64,000 bases of DNA from Candidatus Villigracilis adiacens (lineage in GTDB: Bacteria > Chloroflexota > Anaerolineae > Anaerolineales > Villigracilaceae). Within the stretch, counting starts at the first letter, position 1, and each line of letters starts with the position of its first letter. The DNA lies in NCBI GenBank assembly GCA_016703605.1, contig JADJBU010000002.1, positions 186,001 to 250,000 on the forward strand. The letters run 5' to 3'. Below the pieces are notes generated by a model. The model did no database searches. It saw only the letters and a program-made list of their open reading frames with translations, and was not told where the DNA came from. The position numbers and the translations under genes were made by a program. This document shows positions 49,706-58,502 of the stretch, piece by piece.

Positions 49706-51610
49706 ATGAATTCACCAACCCCACAAACCCGCAAAAAAATACATCCGCTGGCATGGCAGGGCATATGCCTTTTCATTTCCCTCGCGGCGTATGTCTTCAT
49801 ATTGGATAATCGTTCGCCGAATCTTCTCCGTCCGCTCAGCATGGCGTTACGGACCGGGTTTGGGGCGGCGATTCTGCTTGCAACGCTGATCCTTTATGGG
49901 GCATTTCGCATCCGCGGGCAGGTTGGCGCGCTGCCTGCCCTGGCTGGAAGCATGTCCCTTTTTGCGCTGGGGCTGGCAGGTTTATGGGCATCCGGCGATA
50001 CCCAATCAATCATCTTAAATGGCTTAATTCCGCTCACCGATGCAGCCGGTTACTACACCGATGCCCTCCGCCTGCAATATGGGGGCGACGTCTCGAATTT
50101 CACCGCCATGCGTCCTTTCTTCGCCGGGTTGCTCTCATTCCTCCTCTGGCTTTCAGGACGCAATCTAATGATTGCGGTCGGCATTTTTACAGCCATCGCC
50201 GGTTATTCGTCGTATCTGGCTGCCCGCGAAGTCCACAAGACCCACGGGGCAGAAGCGGCAGTTTTTTTCCTCATCCTCATGTTCCTGTACTACCGGCATC
50301 ACAGCGGCACAGCCATGTCGGAGTCGCTGGGGGTGCCGGTCAGCCTGTTGGGAGTCGCCTTGTTGTGGCGGGGAATCGCGGCGCGGAATGAATGGCCTGC
50401 CCTGTTCGGGGTCGCGGTGATCGCGCTTGCGCTGAACATCCGCCCCGGAGCGATGTTCGTCCTCCCCGCCCTTTTGTTGTGGGGCGGATGGGCCTTCCGC
50501 GGGCAGGGCAGGTTTTCATTCAAATTCCTCGGTCTGGGAACCGCCCTTATTCTCGCCGTTTTCTTCATCAATAACCGCATGATCGCTTTTGTAAATCCTG
50601 GCGGGGTCGCCTTTGAAAACTTTGCCTGGGCGTTCTACGGGCTGGCTTCGGGCGGCAACTCGTGGACTTATGTCTTTGAAGCGAATCCCCAGCTTGCCCT
50701 GCTCAAAGACACAGAAGTCACCCCCGCCATTTACAAACTGGCGTTCGACCTGATCCTGACACAGCCCAGCCTGATCGTCAAAGGCGCCCTCTTTTACTGG
50801 GGAATGTTCTTTTCAGACAGCTGGTATAACGCCTATGCCTTCGTTGGGGGAGATAACTACTGGATCAGTCTCGCGGCGCGTTGGGCAATATACGCTCTCA
50901 ACGCATTGGGAATTTACAAATGGTTCAGAAACAGGAACGATCTTTATGCAAGCCTTGCGCTTACAGCCGCCCTGGGCGTACTGGCCTCCGTGCCGTTCGT
51001 TCCGCCCACAGACGCCTACCGGGTGCGCTTGTACGCCGCCACAATTCCTTTCTTCGCCCTGCTGCCCGCCATGGGGCTTGCCTTTCTGGCTGAAAAACTC
51101 CCAGCAACAATTTTCAGCCGTCCCTCCGAACCTAGTGAAGCAAGCCGCGCCCCGGCAATCCTATCCGTTATCCTGATTGCGGCAATGATCGCGCCGCCGA
51201 TCCTGATAAAGTCGAGCGGGACGTTTCCCCCCGCGCCTAAAACCGCTTGCGCGAACGAAAGCGAAGGTTTCTATACGCGGTATGATGAAGGCACGGCGAT
51301 CAACCTGAATCGTGAGAACAAACCCTTCATCGATTGGATGCCCAATTTTCACATTAGTTTGTTCCGCCGCAACATCCACAGCCTGCCGGATTCATTCCTG
51401 ATCTCGGCAATGAGCGGGATCGACCCCGAGAACACCCTCTTTTATGGTCTCGACCTTGCGACAAACGAAACGGCAATCGTCATCCTGCCGACGGATCAAC
51501 TGCCTAAACCGGGTTCATTAATCCTATTATGCGGCGAATGGGTCAAAAACCCCGGCACACCCTATGTCTTTTTTGTCGCAGAACAGGTCATGACCGCCGA
51601 CGCGCCCTAA
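49706..51610 (+). CDS. Polytopic membrane protein, GT-C glycosyltransferase-like
   Basis: 634 residues with 12 or more membrane helices in the first 480 residues. An early loop carries LTDAAGYYTDALRLQYGG, similar to the DxD-type acidic loop of GT-C enzymes, and the C-terminal ~130 residues are extracytoplasmic. The family transfers sugars from lipid carriers at the outer face. Donor and acceptor are unknown. It is followed by tRNA-Ser on the same strand. Confidence 0.7.
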   Translation: MNSPTPQTRKKIHPLAWQGICLFISLAAYVFILDNRSPNLLRPLSMALRTGFGAAILLATLILYGAFRIRGQVGALPALAGSMSLFALGLAGLWASGDTQSIILNGLIPLTDAAGYYTDALRLQYGGDVSNFTAMRPFFAGLLSFLLWLSGRNLMIAVGIFTAIAGYSSYLAAREVHKTHGAEAAVFFLILMFLYYRHHSGTAMSESLGVPVSLLGVALLWRGIAARNEWPALFGVAVIALALNIRPGAMFVLPALLLWGGWAFRGQGRFSFKFLGLGTALILAVFFINNRMIAFVNPGGVAFENFAWAFYGLASGGNSWTYVFEANPQLALLKDTEVTPAIYKLAFDLILTQPSLIVKGALFYWGMFFSDSWYNAYAFVGGDNYWISLAARWAIYALNALGIYKWFRNRNDLYASLALTAALGVLASVPFVPPTDAYRVRLYAATIPFFALLPAMGLAFLAEKLPATIFSRPSEPSEASRAPAILSVILIAAMIAPPILIKSSGTFPPAPKTACANESEGFYTRYDEGTAINLNRENKPFIDWMPNFHISLFRRNIHSLPDSFLISAMSGIDPENTLFYGLDLATNETAIVILPTDQLPKPGSLILLCGEWVKNPGTPYVFFVAEQVMTADAP

Positions 51611-51613
51611 AGG

Positions 51614-51641
51614 TTGTCATCGGAAAAACGCATGGTATAAT
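51614..51641 (+). promoter_or_regulatory. Promoter of tRNA-Ser
   Basis: TTGTCA (51614-51619), 16 bp, TATAAT (51636-51641), 16 bp before the tRNA 5' end. Confidence 0.8.
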
Positions 51642-51657
51642 GTCGGCCGTTTGAAAT

Positions 51658-51744
51658 GGAGAGGTCGCGTAGTCTGGCTTAGCGCGCACGCTTGGAAAGC
51701 GTGTAACCCACAAAGGTTCGCGGGTTCGAATCCCGCCCTCTCCG
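51658..51744 (+). tRNA. tRNA-Ser (GGA)
   Basis: Acceptor GGAGAGG / CCTCTCC; anticodon stem CACGC/GCGTG with loop TTGGAAA, anticodon GGA; a long variable arm; T-arm CGGG-TTCGAAT-CCCG; discriminator G. All arms are intact. A terminator hairpin (ACACTC...GAGTGT, T5) follows at once and is the first of a tandem set. Confidence 0.95.
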
Positions 51745-52334
51745 CTGATGGACACTCTCGCAAGGGAGTGTTTTTATTTAGGTTCACGCGCCCCCATTGA
51801 GGGGATGATATTCGAATCCCGCCCTCTCCGCTGATGGACACTCTCGCAAGGGAGTGTTTTTATTTAGGTTCACGCGCCCCCATTGAGGGGATGATATTCG
51901 AATCCCGCCCTCTCCGCTGATGGACACTCTCGCAAGGGAGTGTTTTTATTTAGGTTCGCGCGCCCCCATTGAGGGGGTGGTATTCGATCCGCCTCGCTGA
52001 TGGACACCCGCAGGGAGTGCTTTTACTTGGGGTTCGCGTGCCCCCATTGAGGGGATGATATTCGAATCCCGCCCTCTCCGCTGATGGACACTCTCGCAAG
52101 GGAGTGTTTTTACTTAGGTTCGCGCGCCCCCATTGAGGGGATGATATTCGAATCCCGCCCTCTTCGCTGATGGACACTCTCACAAGGGAGTGTTTTTATT
52201 TAGGTTCGCGCGCCCACATTGAGGGGATGATATTCGAATCCGCCTCCGCTGATGGACACTCTCGCAAGGGAGTGTTTTTATTTAGGTTCGCGCGCCCCCA
52301 TTGAGGGGATGATATTCGAATCCCGCCCTCTCCG
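51745..52334 (+). repeat. Tandem array of seven tRNA-Ser 3'-end/terminator units
   Basis: Seven units start at 51745, 51831, 51917, 51997, 52081, 52167 and 52249 with periods of 80-86 bp. Each has a terminator hairpin (ACACTC-TCGCAAG-GGAGTGT with T5), the string GGTTCRCGCG, the hairpin CCCCATTGAGGGG, GATGATA, and the T-loop-to-acceptor 3' half of the tRNA (TTCGAATCCCGCCCTCTCCGC). The third, fourth and sixth units have scattered small deletions. No unit has the tRNA 5' half, so none can fold as a tRNA. Frames open across the array are a by-product. Confidence 0.9.
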
Positions 52335-52340
52335 CTGAAC

Positions 52341-52372
52341 AAAAAAGACCTGATCTTGCGACCAGGTCTTTT
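52341..52372. terminator. Terminator shared by the array and the cytochrome operon
   Basis: AAAAAAGACCTG ... CCAGGTCTTTT forms a 7- to 8-bp stem with A- and T-runs on both sides. It can end the array on the plus strand and the ACIII operon on the minus strand. Confidence 0.75.
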
Positions 52373-52387
52373 CGCTGCAAAATTCGA

Positions 52388-53047
52388 TTAAGGTGTCGGC
52401 GTTGCGTTCACGTCAGAAAGCGGGGTTCCCGCATACACCATCAACCCAGAGGAAAGAGCCGCATCGTGCCCAGGGACATCTGCTTTTGTTTCAGCGATGA
52501 ATTGATACAACAGGGACGATTGCCAATTGCCCCCGCCAAGAATATCCGTTCCCTGGGGGGCGTCATCGGCGCGGCGCGAACCGGCGAGGATGCCTTCATA
52601 ACTGCTCATATCCAACTGCGCGGGAGAAACAGCCAGATCCACTGAATGGCAGGAGGCGCAGGAAAGCGAGCCGGAATACCACAAATTGGCGTTGACAAAG
52701 AGCGGCTCGACATCTTCAAAGACGGCTTCGCAGGTCTGACCATTGACATCTTCGAACTGGAAGGCTTCGGTGTCGGATGCGCCCGCTTCGACCCACGCCC
52801 CGATCAGGTCCACACCAGCGACATGGCACTCGTCCGAGGCGGAGGCGGGAGCCGCTTCCACTTCCATGGCGGGGAGGGTGGCGGGAATCAGGGTGGGGAT
52901 GGGCGTCGTCTCGGGCAGGGCGCTCCCGCGGTTGCATGTGAGAGACATTCCGCAGGCATTCACAAAGACAATGCCCACCCAGGCAAGCAACCCGACCAGA
53001 AATACAGTCAAGGCGCCGTAGATATATTTTCGAACATCGTCGTTCAT
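52388..53047 (-). CDS. Membrane-anchored monoheme cytochrome c (last gene of ACIII operon)
   Basis: 219 residues from ATG 53047. An N-terminal membrane helix (YIYGALTVFLVGLLAWVGIVFV) anchors a Pro/Thr-rich linker and a cytochrome c-like domain with CASCH. It follows the ActE-like gene by 16 bp in the ACIII operon and may be a second donor/acceptor c-heme, for example toward the ba3 oxidase. It could also be an ACIII extra subunit. Confidence 0.8.
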   Translation of the reverse strand: MNDDVRKYIYGALTVFLVGLLAWVGIVFVNACGMSLTCNRGSALPETTPIPTLIPATLPAMEVEAAPASASDECHVAGVDLIGAWVEAGASDTEAFQFEDVNGQTCEAVFEDVEPLFVNANLWYSGSLSCASCHSVDLAVSPAQLDMSSYEGILAGSRRADDAPQGTDILGGGNWQSSLLYQFIAETKADVPGHDAALSSGLMVYAGTPLSDVNATPTP

Positions 53048-53063
53048 TACAGGCATCTCCCTT

Positions 53064-53615
53064 TTACTGACCGGCTTTAAGCGTGCGAAGGTAATTCACC
53101 ACGTCCCAGCGTTCGCGGACGGTGAGATTCTCGTTAAGCGGCGGCATCTGACCGGAGAACTGGGTTTCAGGGAAGAGCGTGTTGTTCGGGTTCCAAATCC
53201 CATTCGTAATGGTCAGGAACCAGCTGCCGTCTGATTTGGCTTGCACGGCTTCGCTGGTCAGGTCGGCGGGTTTCTTTTTGACGAGGAAGGCGGCAACTGT
53301 GCCGGTTCCCTGGGCGGTATCGCCGTGGCACATTGCGCAGTGGATCTGGTACAACTGCGCGCCGCGGGCAATGGATGCCTCATCGGCAGGAACCGGATTG
53401 ACCGGCTCGCCCATGCCGGGTAAATAAGCAGGTCCATCCACGGGAATGGATTGGGCGGGAACCGCCAGCGGTTTTTCCTGGTCGTCGAACGAATCCTGGA
53501 TTTCCATGAAAACGACCCAGTCCACCTTGATGACATCATAGGCGAAGATCATCAGCCCGGCTCCCAAGACGGCAAGGACGGCAAATACAACGAGGAGTTG
53601 TTTGAAAAGTCTCAT
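53064..53615 (-). CDS. actE: ACIII monoheme cytochrome c subunit ActE
   Basis: 183 residues from ATG 53615. An N-terminal membrane anchor precedes a class I cytochrome c domain: HCAMCH heme site and a Met candidate in FSGQMPPLNENL. ActE carries electrons from the core of alternative complex III to the outside acceptor. The start overlaps the ActD stop by four bases. Confidence 0.87.
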   Translation of the reverse strand: MRLFKQLLVVFAVLAVLGAGLMIFAYDVIKVDWVVFMEIQDSFDDQEKPLAVPAQSIPVDGPAYLPGMGEPVNPVPADEASIARGAQLYQIHCAMCHGDTAQGTGTVAAFLVKKKPADLTSEAVQAKSDGSWFLTITNGIWNPNNTLFPETQFSGQMPPLNENLTVRERWDVVNYLRTLKAGQ

Positions 53616-54148
53616 AGGTGCTGCGCCTCCGCAGGCTTCACGGATTCGGCGCCGAGTTTCTTCAACACGTCCGTGATTTTCTTTTCTTCCACATGCGGGC
53701 ATTCGACGAAGATGGCGATCTTGCCGTCGCTGATCTCAGGCACATACTTCATCGGGCGGTAGTTCGGGAAGAAACTGTCGAGGAAAACGCCGAGGAAGGT
53801 GGAGAGCAACATGCCGAGCATGGTTAATTCAAATAACACGACCACGGTGGGAGGTCCCGGAACGAACGCCTGGGAACTGACCTGGATCGGGTAGGGATAG
53901 AGATATGGGGAAATGAACGCCAGGAAAAAGCCCGCGCCAAACCCCAGGATCGCGCCGCCCATGGCAATGCGCGGAACATTCGTCCACTGGCGCGGACGCC
54001 CAAGCATGGCTTCGGTGACGGGCACGCCGGAGATGACATTCATGCAGTCATCGTGAACGCCCATCGCGCGGAGCTGCTCAACGGCATCCGCGGCAGGCGC
54101 GAGGTCCGAAAAGACCGCGAGTAGATCGACAACATTTGAATCAGTCAT
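53612..54148 (-). CDS. actD: ACIII subunit ActD
   Basis: 178 residues with two membrane helices (residues ~65-90 and ~110-130) and cytoplasmic ends: VVDLLAVFSDLAPAADAVEQLRAMG and FVECPHVEEKKITDVLKKLGAES. This is the DUF3341 family, an ACIII structural subunit next to ActC. It lies nine bp after actC. Confidence 0.88.
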   Translation of the reverse strand: MTDSNVVDLLAVFSDLAPAADAVEQLRAMGVHDDCMNVISGVPVTEAMLGRPRQWTNVPRIAMGGAILGFGAGFFLAFISPYLYPYPIQVSSQAFVPGPPTVVVLFELTMLGMLLSTFLGVFLDSFFPNYRPMKYVPEISDGKIAIFVECPHVEEKKITDVLKKLGAESVKPAEAQHL

Positions 54149-54157
54149 CGTATCCTC

Positions 54158-55588
54158 CTATTCCAATTCGCTGACGGAGACGACCGTCTCGCGTCCAAAT
54201 TTCTTGAGTTCGTGCGCCATCTGACCTTCCTGCACCTCCCAAACCGGGATGAGCGGGATCAGTTTGGAGGCAAGCACGTACAACAGGATGAACAGCGCCA
54301 GTGTGCCGATGCCAAGCGGAATTTCGACGCCGGGCGTATACATGCGCCATGTGAACGGGGCGCGGTTGATGGTCAACGAGATCGGCACGATGATGTAACG
54401 CTCGAACCACATGCCAACGTTAATGATGATGCCGACGGTCGAGACCAGCCAGGGGGTCGAGCGCCATTTGGTGTTCCAAAGGATCGCCCATGGAACAACC
54501 ACATTACAAAAGAGCATGGCAAACCACATCCAACCCAATGGACCGGCTTCATGGAAGTGCAGCAACTGATGCGTCCACTTGTCGCCGCCGTACCACTGCA
54601 CCATGTAATCGTTGAAGAAGAAGTATGCCCAGGTCATGGAGATGATGAGCATCAACTTGCCGATGGCGTCGAAATGTTCGGCGCGGATGAAGTAGTCCAT
54701 GTGTTTCATGTTGCTGCGGATGACAGCCAGCACAATGACAGCCGCGCCCATGCCGGAATGCAGCGCGCCGACCACGAAGTACGGACCAAAAATGGTCGAG
54801 TTCCAGCCGGGGCGAGTGGCGGCGGCAAAGTCCCAAGACACGATGGTATGCACCGAGAACATGACCGGGATGATCGCGAAGGCGAAGATGTTCATCGCGT
54901 GGCGCAGGTGGGTCCACTCGCCTTCCGTGCCGCGGAAGCCGAGGGCAAGTGCCTTGTATAAATTCTTGCGCCAGCCGGTCGAGCGGTCGCGCGCCATCGC
55001 CATATCGGGGATGAGCGGCAGGAAGAGGTACATGGTGGACGAGAGCAGATAGGTGGTAATGGCAAGCAGGTCCCACGTCAGCGGCGAGTGCAGGTTGGGC
55101 CACAACATGCGCTGGTTCGGATATGGGAAAAGCCAGTAGGAAAGCCACACGCGGCCCATGTGCATGAAAACGCTGAAACCAGCCTGCACCAGACCGAAGG
55201 TGGTCATCAACTCTGCGGCGCGGGTGAACGGGCGGCGGAATTCCGCCTTGAACACGCGCAGGATCGCCGAGATGAACGTACCCGCGTGGCTGATACCGAT
55301 CCAGAACACGGTATTGACGAGGAAGATACCCCAGTAGGACGGACGGTTGACACCGGCAATGCCGACGCCTTCCGCGATCATCTTCGCCCAGGAATAGACC
55401 AAGCCATAGGCAACGATGCCGCTCAGGATGATGACCGCCGTCCAGAACTTCCAGCCGGGCTTGCCGGTCATGGATTCCATGACCATGTCGTTCATTTGCC
55501 CGCGGGGAAGCGGGTCGAGCATCAGGTGTTTTTCGCGGAAGTGCTCTTCAGTGTGAGCGTGTCCCGCGTCATGTTTGTGATCAGCCAT
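54158..55588 (-). CDS. actC: ACIII membrane subunit ActC (NrfD/PsrC family)
   Basis: 476 residues with ten membrane helices. It shows the family's HAGTFISAILRVFKAEFRRPFTRAAELMT early motif and HDAG/His-rich N-terminal tail (HKHDAGHAHTEEH). ActC holds the quinol site and probably the proton path. It follows actB2 in the operon. No separate ActF gene, the second NrfD-like subunit of some ACIII operons, was found here. Confidence 0.92.
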   Translation of the reverse strand: MADHKHDAGHAHTEEHFREKHLMLDPLPRGQMNDMVMESMTGKPGWKFWTAVIILSGIVAYGLVYSWAKMIAEGVGIAGVNRPSYWGIFLVNTVFWIGISHAGTFISAILRVFKAEFRRPFTRAAELMTTFGLVQAGFSVFMHMGRVWLSYWLFPYPNQRMLWPNLHSPLTWDLLAITTYLLSSTMYLFLPLIPDMAMARDRSTGWRKNLYKALALGFRGTEGEWTHLRHAMNIFAFAIIPVMFSVHTIVSWDFAAATRPGWNSTIFGPYFVVGALHSGMGAAVIVLAVIRSNMKHMDYFIRAEHFDAIGKLMLIISMTWAYFFFNDYMVQWYGGDKWTHQLLHFHEAGPLGWMWFAMLFCNVVVPWAILWNTKWRSTPWLVSTVGIIINVGMWFERYIIVPISLTINRAPFTWRMYTPGVEIPLGIGTLALFILLYVLASKLIPLIPVWEVQEGQMAHELKKFGRETVVSVSELE

Positions 55589-55590
55589 GA

Positions 55591-56319
55591 TTAGCCTCCC
55601 TTGAAGTAGGTCACGCTCGGAAGCGTGCCAAGTTCTTCAAGATGTTTGACGCCATGCCCCTTGTGCGCCAGCTGGGACACAAGGCTCTGGGGATCGTCTG
55701 TGCGCCCAAAAGTGATGGCGGTCGCCGGGCAGGCTTGCGCGCAGGCGGTGGTGAATTCGCCGTCCATTACCTCGCGTCCCTCCGACTTCGCCTCATCCTG
55801 CGCCTTGTGAATGCGCTGGATGCAGAAGGTGCATTTCTCCATCACACCGCGGCGGCGGACGGTCACATCGGGGTTGAACTGGTTGGGCAGCGGTTCGGGG
55901 CGTTCATAGTCGCGCCAGTTGAAGGAACGCACCTGGTACGGACAGTTGTTCGCGCAGTAACGCGTACCCACACAGCGGTTGTAGACTTGCAGGTTCAAGG
56001 ACTCAGCCGTCGAGTGGACGGTGGCAAACGCCGGGCAGACCGGTTCGCAGGGGGCGCTGCCGCACTGCTGGCACAGCATCGGCTGGTTGGGCGTCATCTT
56101 CACTTCGGGATACTCCCCTTCCCAGAAGCGCTCGATGCGGATCCAGTGCATGGAACGACCGTAGCCCGAATCTTCCTCGCCCACAAAGGTGATATTGTTT
56201 TCCATCGCGCAGGCAGCCACACAAGCCTGGCAGCCTGTGCAGATATCCTGGTTGATGACCATGCCCCACTTGCCGACATGTTCTTCCGCTAATTTAACTT
56301 CAGGAATTGCATTCGTCAT
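55591..56319 (-). CDS. actB2: ACIII iron-sulfur subunit (ActB C-terminal half)
   Basis: 242 residues with four Cys clusters: CTGCQACVAAC, CQQCGSAPCEPVC, CVGTRYCANNC and CTFCIQRI...ACAQACP, fitting four Fe-S centres as in the B2 part of ActB. In many ACIII operons it is fused to the molybdopterin-fold part; here the two are separate genes, 3 bp apart. It links ActC quinol oxidation to the cytochromes. Confidence 0.92.
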   Translation of the reverse strand: MTNAIPEVKLAEEHVGKWGMVINQDICTGCQACVAACAMENNITFVGEEDSGYGRSMHWIRIERFWEGEYPEVKMTPNQPMLCQQCGSAPCEPVCPAFATVHSTAESLNLQVYNRCVGTRYCANNCPYQVRSFNWRDYERPEPLPNQFNPDVTVRRRGVMEKCTFCIQRIHKAQDEAKSEGREVMDGEFTTACAQACPATAITFGRTDDPQSLVSQLAHKGHGVKHLEELGTLPSVTYFKGG

Positions 56320-56321
56320 GA

Positions 56322-58481
56322 TTAATGCTCCTCGCCAAGCGCTTCGCCATAGACGCCGATGCGGCTCTCAAGGCGGGCGAGCCCGACGCCGGATTGGGCA
56401 GCGCGGACTTTTTCAACTTTTACTTTCATACCGCCAAAAGCCAGGTCGCCCGCTTCGTTGAAGTGGACGCCGAACAGGTCGGCGGGGTTTGCGCCGCGCT
56501 TTTCAGCATAGCGCCCATACGCGGTGTGACCCTGACCGAACGGCATTGCAATCGTATCGGGGCGGATCGCCGGGTACAGGTAAACATAGGCTTCCACTTC
56601 ACCGGCTTCGCTGACAATTCTGACCATGTCGTCGTTCTGCAAGCCAAGTTCGTGGGCGGTTTCAGGGTTGATCTCGACCCAGGTATTCCACATCACGGTC
56701 GTGGTCGGGTCGGGTAATTCTTGCAGCCAGGGCTTGTTCGCGCCCGCTTCGGCTAGGGTCGGCGAAACGAAGGGCACGAAGAAGAACTCGCCTTCACCGG
56801 CAAATTCAGGTTCGGCAGCCTTCACATTTCCATTCAAAACGCCGGAGCCATCGGGAGCGATCAACGCGTCGGCATTCTTGAACCAGCCGCCATACTGCTG
56901 GAAGTACGCCATGAAGGTCGCCGCATCGGCAGCGGAGAACGAGCCGCTGGCTTCACTCATCAACGCGCCAACCTTGGACTGGATGAATTCAACTTCATCG
57001 GCAAAGGGCAGGGCTTCGGCAAACTTACCGCCCGCCAGTTTCGCCGCAGCGATCAACACGTCGGCAGTGGCGCGCGTGTCATAGAACGGTGAAACAACCG
57101 GTTGAGCGCCGGAAAGCACCGGCAGAGAAACGCCAGTGGCTACACGCTGGTAGCCCCAGGATTCAAGCCCGTGGTGATCGGGGAAGACGTGCTTCGCTTC
57201 GGCGGCAGTTTCATCGGGGAAGGTCGCAAACGAGAAGAGTTCCACATTCGCAAGCGCATCCTTGAAGCCAAGCGCAGCGGGCAATTCAAAGACCGGGTTC
57301 ACGCCATGCACGAACAAGGCTTTGATCGCGCCGCTCTTCATCTTCTCAACGAAGGCAGCCATTTCTTCGGCAGAAGCGGGTCGGCTGGTCTCGGTCTGGT
57401 TCGGGGCAAGGGCAGAGAGATACACGCCGCCGGGCTTGCCGAAATTATCAGAGAGGGCATTCAACGCCAGGACGGCTTCGGCGATTTCCAACCCGTTGGA
57501 TTGACCCAACGCCGCGCCGCCGGGGATGGCGAGCACGTTGAAATTGACGAACATCTCCGCGAGGTGATGCAACGCCTCCAACTCGACGCCAGCGGATTCA
57601 GCGACCTCAGCCGGGTTCACGCTGGAGAAGACTCTCGGCATTGCGCCGCCGCGAAGCTCCGAGGCAAGTTTACCGATTGCAAGGGCAACCAAGCCTTCGG
57701 TCCCGGGGCGAACCGGAACCCAATGGTCAGCCTTCGCTCCCGTCGCAGACATCCGCGCTTCAAATTGGACGAAGGTGCCGCGTAGTTTCGTCTCGCCTTC
57801 GCGCAAGCCAACGAAGCCGCGGGTGTATGGCAACGGTGAAAGCCAGGTTTCGAGGAAGTTCGCGCCGAAGGAGAAGACCACTTGCGCCCCGCCGAGGTCG
57901 AACCAGGGCAAGCCCGCCTGACCGAAAAGGTTTTCAGCGGCTTTGCTGAGGGTGGCGCGGGCTTCGAACATGCCCAGCGCCCCATAGCGGACGGGGCCAT
58001 TCATGCCGGTCGCGTTTGCGAGGTCTGAGACGAGGTCGAAGAGATGATCGGGAGCCATGCCCATCAGGAAGGCGACTTCGCCCGGTTTGTAATTCTTGAG
58101 GGCATCTGCCACAGTTTGAATGGCAGAGTCCCAATCTCCGGTGGACGGCGCTTGAACGCGGTCGGGGTTGTACAAGCCGTGCAGGGTGGCTTGTCCGCGC
58201 GCGCAGGTCTTGCCGAGGTTGAGGGGATGGTTGGCATTGCCTTCGGTCTTGAGGGCGCGTCCCTGATAGGTGCGCACCACGAGACCGCATCCCGCCGCGC
58301 ATTCGCGGCATGTAGTGGCGTAATAGGTACTCTGCCCGACGGAGTTATATTCAGGCATCTGCTGGTACGGTTCGCGCTTAACATAACGCGAAGCGGGACC
58401 ACAACCTGTGAGGATCGCAGTGGTCGCCGCTCCCAAACCAGCCAGTTTTAGAAAATCACGCCGGGAAAATTGTTCAGTCAT
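56322..58481 (-). CDS. actB1: ACIII molybdopterin-fold subunit (ActB N-terminal half), Tat lipoprotein
   Basis: 719 residues. A Tat signal SRRDFLKLAGLGAATTAILTGC with a lipobox Cys at its end exports and lipidates it. A Cys cluster C-x2-C-x3-C...C (TTCRECAAGCG...GKTCARG) sits where formate-dehydrogenase-type enzymes bind a 4Fe-4S; the rest follows the molybdopterin oxidoreductase fold (e.g. RPGTEGLVALAIGKLA). ACIII ActB normally has no molybdenum; whether this one binds it cannot be told. Confidence 0.85.
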   Translation of the reverse strand: MTEQFSRRDFLKLAGLGAATTAILTGCGPASRYVKREPYQQMPEYNSVGQSTYYATTCRECAAGCGLVVRTYQGRALKTEGNANHPLNLGKTCARGQATLHGLYNPDRVQAPSTGDWDSAIQTVADALKNYKPGEVAFLMGMAPDHLFDLVSDLANATGMNGPVRYGALGMFEARATLSKAAENLFGQAGLPWFDLGGAQVVFSFGANFLETWLSPLPYTRGFVGLREGETKLRGTFVQFEARMSATGAKADHWVPVRPGTEGLVALAIGKLASELRGGAMPRVFSSVNPAEVAESAGVELEALHHLAEMFVNFNVLAIPGGAALGQSNGLEIAEAVLALNALSDNFGKPGGVYLSALAPNQTETSRPASAEEMAAFVEKMKSGAIKALFVHGVNPVFELPAALGFKDALANVELFSFATFPDETAAEAKHVFPDHHGLESWGYQRVATGVSLPVLSGAQPVVSPFYDTRATADVLIAAAKLAGGKFAEALPFADEVEFIQSKVGALMSEASGSFSAADAATFMAYFQQYGGWFKNADALIAPDGSGVLNGNVKAAEPEFAGEGEFFFVPFVSPTLAEAGANKPWLQELPDPTTTVMWNTWVEINPETAHELGLQNDDMVRIVSEAGEVEAYVYLYPAIRPDTIAMPFGQGHTAYGRYAEKRGANPADLFGVHFNEAGDLAFGGMKVKVEKVRAAQSGVGLARLESRIGVYGEALGEEH

Positions 58482-58502
58482 AATGGATTCCTTTCGCCCG
58501 GT

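Noticed and set aside
51950..52183. Open frames across the tRNA-Ser array (minus strand)
   Set aside because: They repeat the same translated unit and arise from the array's periodicity; no ribosome site, no family.
51745..52334. CRISPR-like array
   Set aside because: The repeats are direct and almost identical across their full 80-86 bp, without variable spacers, and consist of tRNA 3' end plus terminator; no cas genes nearby.
56322..58481. Formate dehydrogenase or polysulfide reductase catalytic subunit
   Set aside because: The gene sits in a full ACIII operon (pentaheme ActA, ActC, ActD, ActE), so the ActB-like role is favoured, though the Cys cluster is noted.
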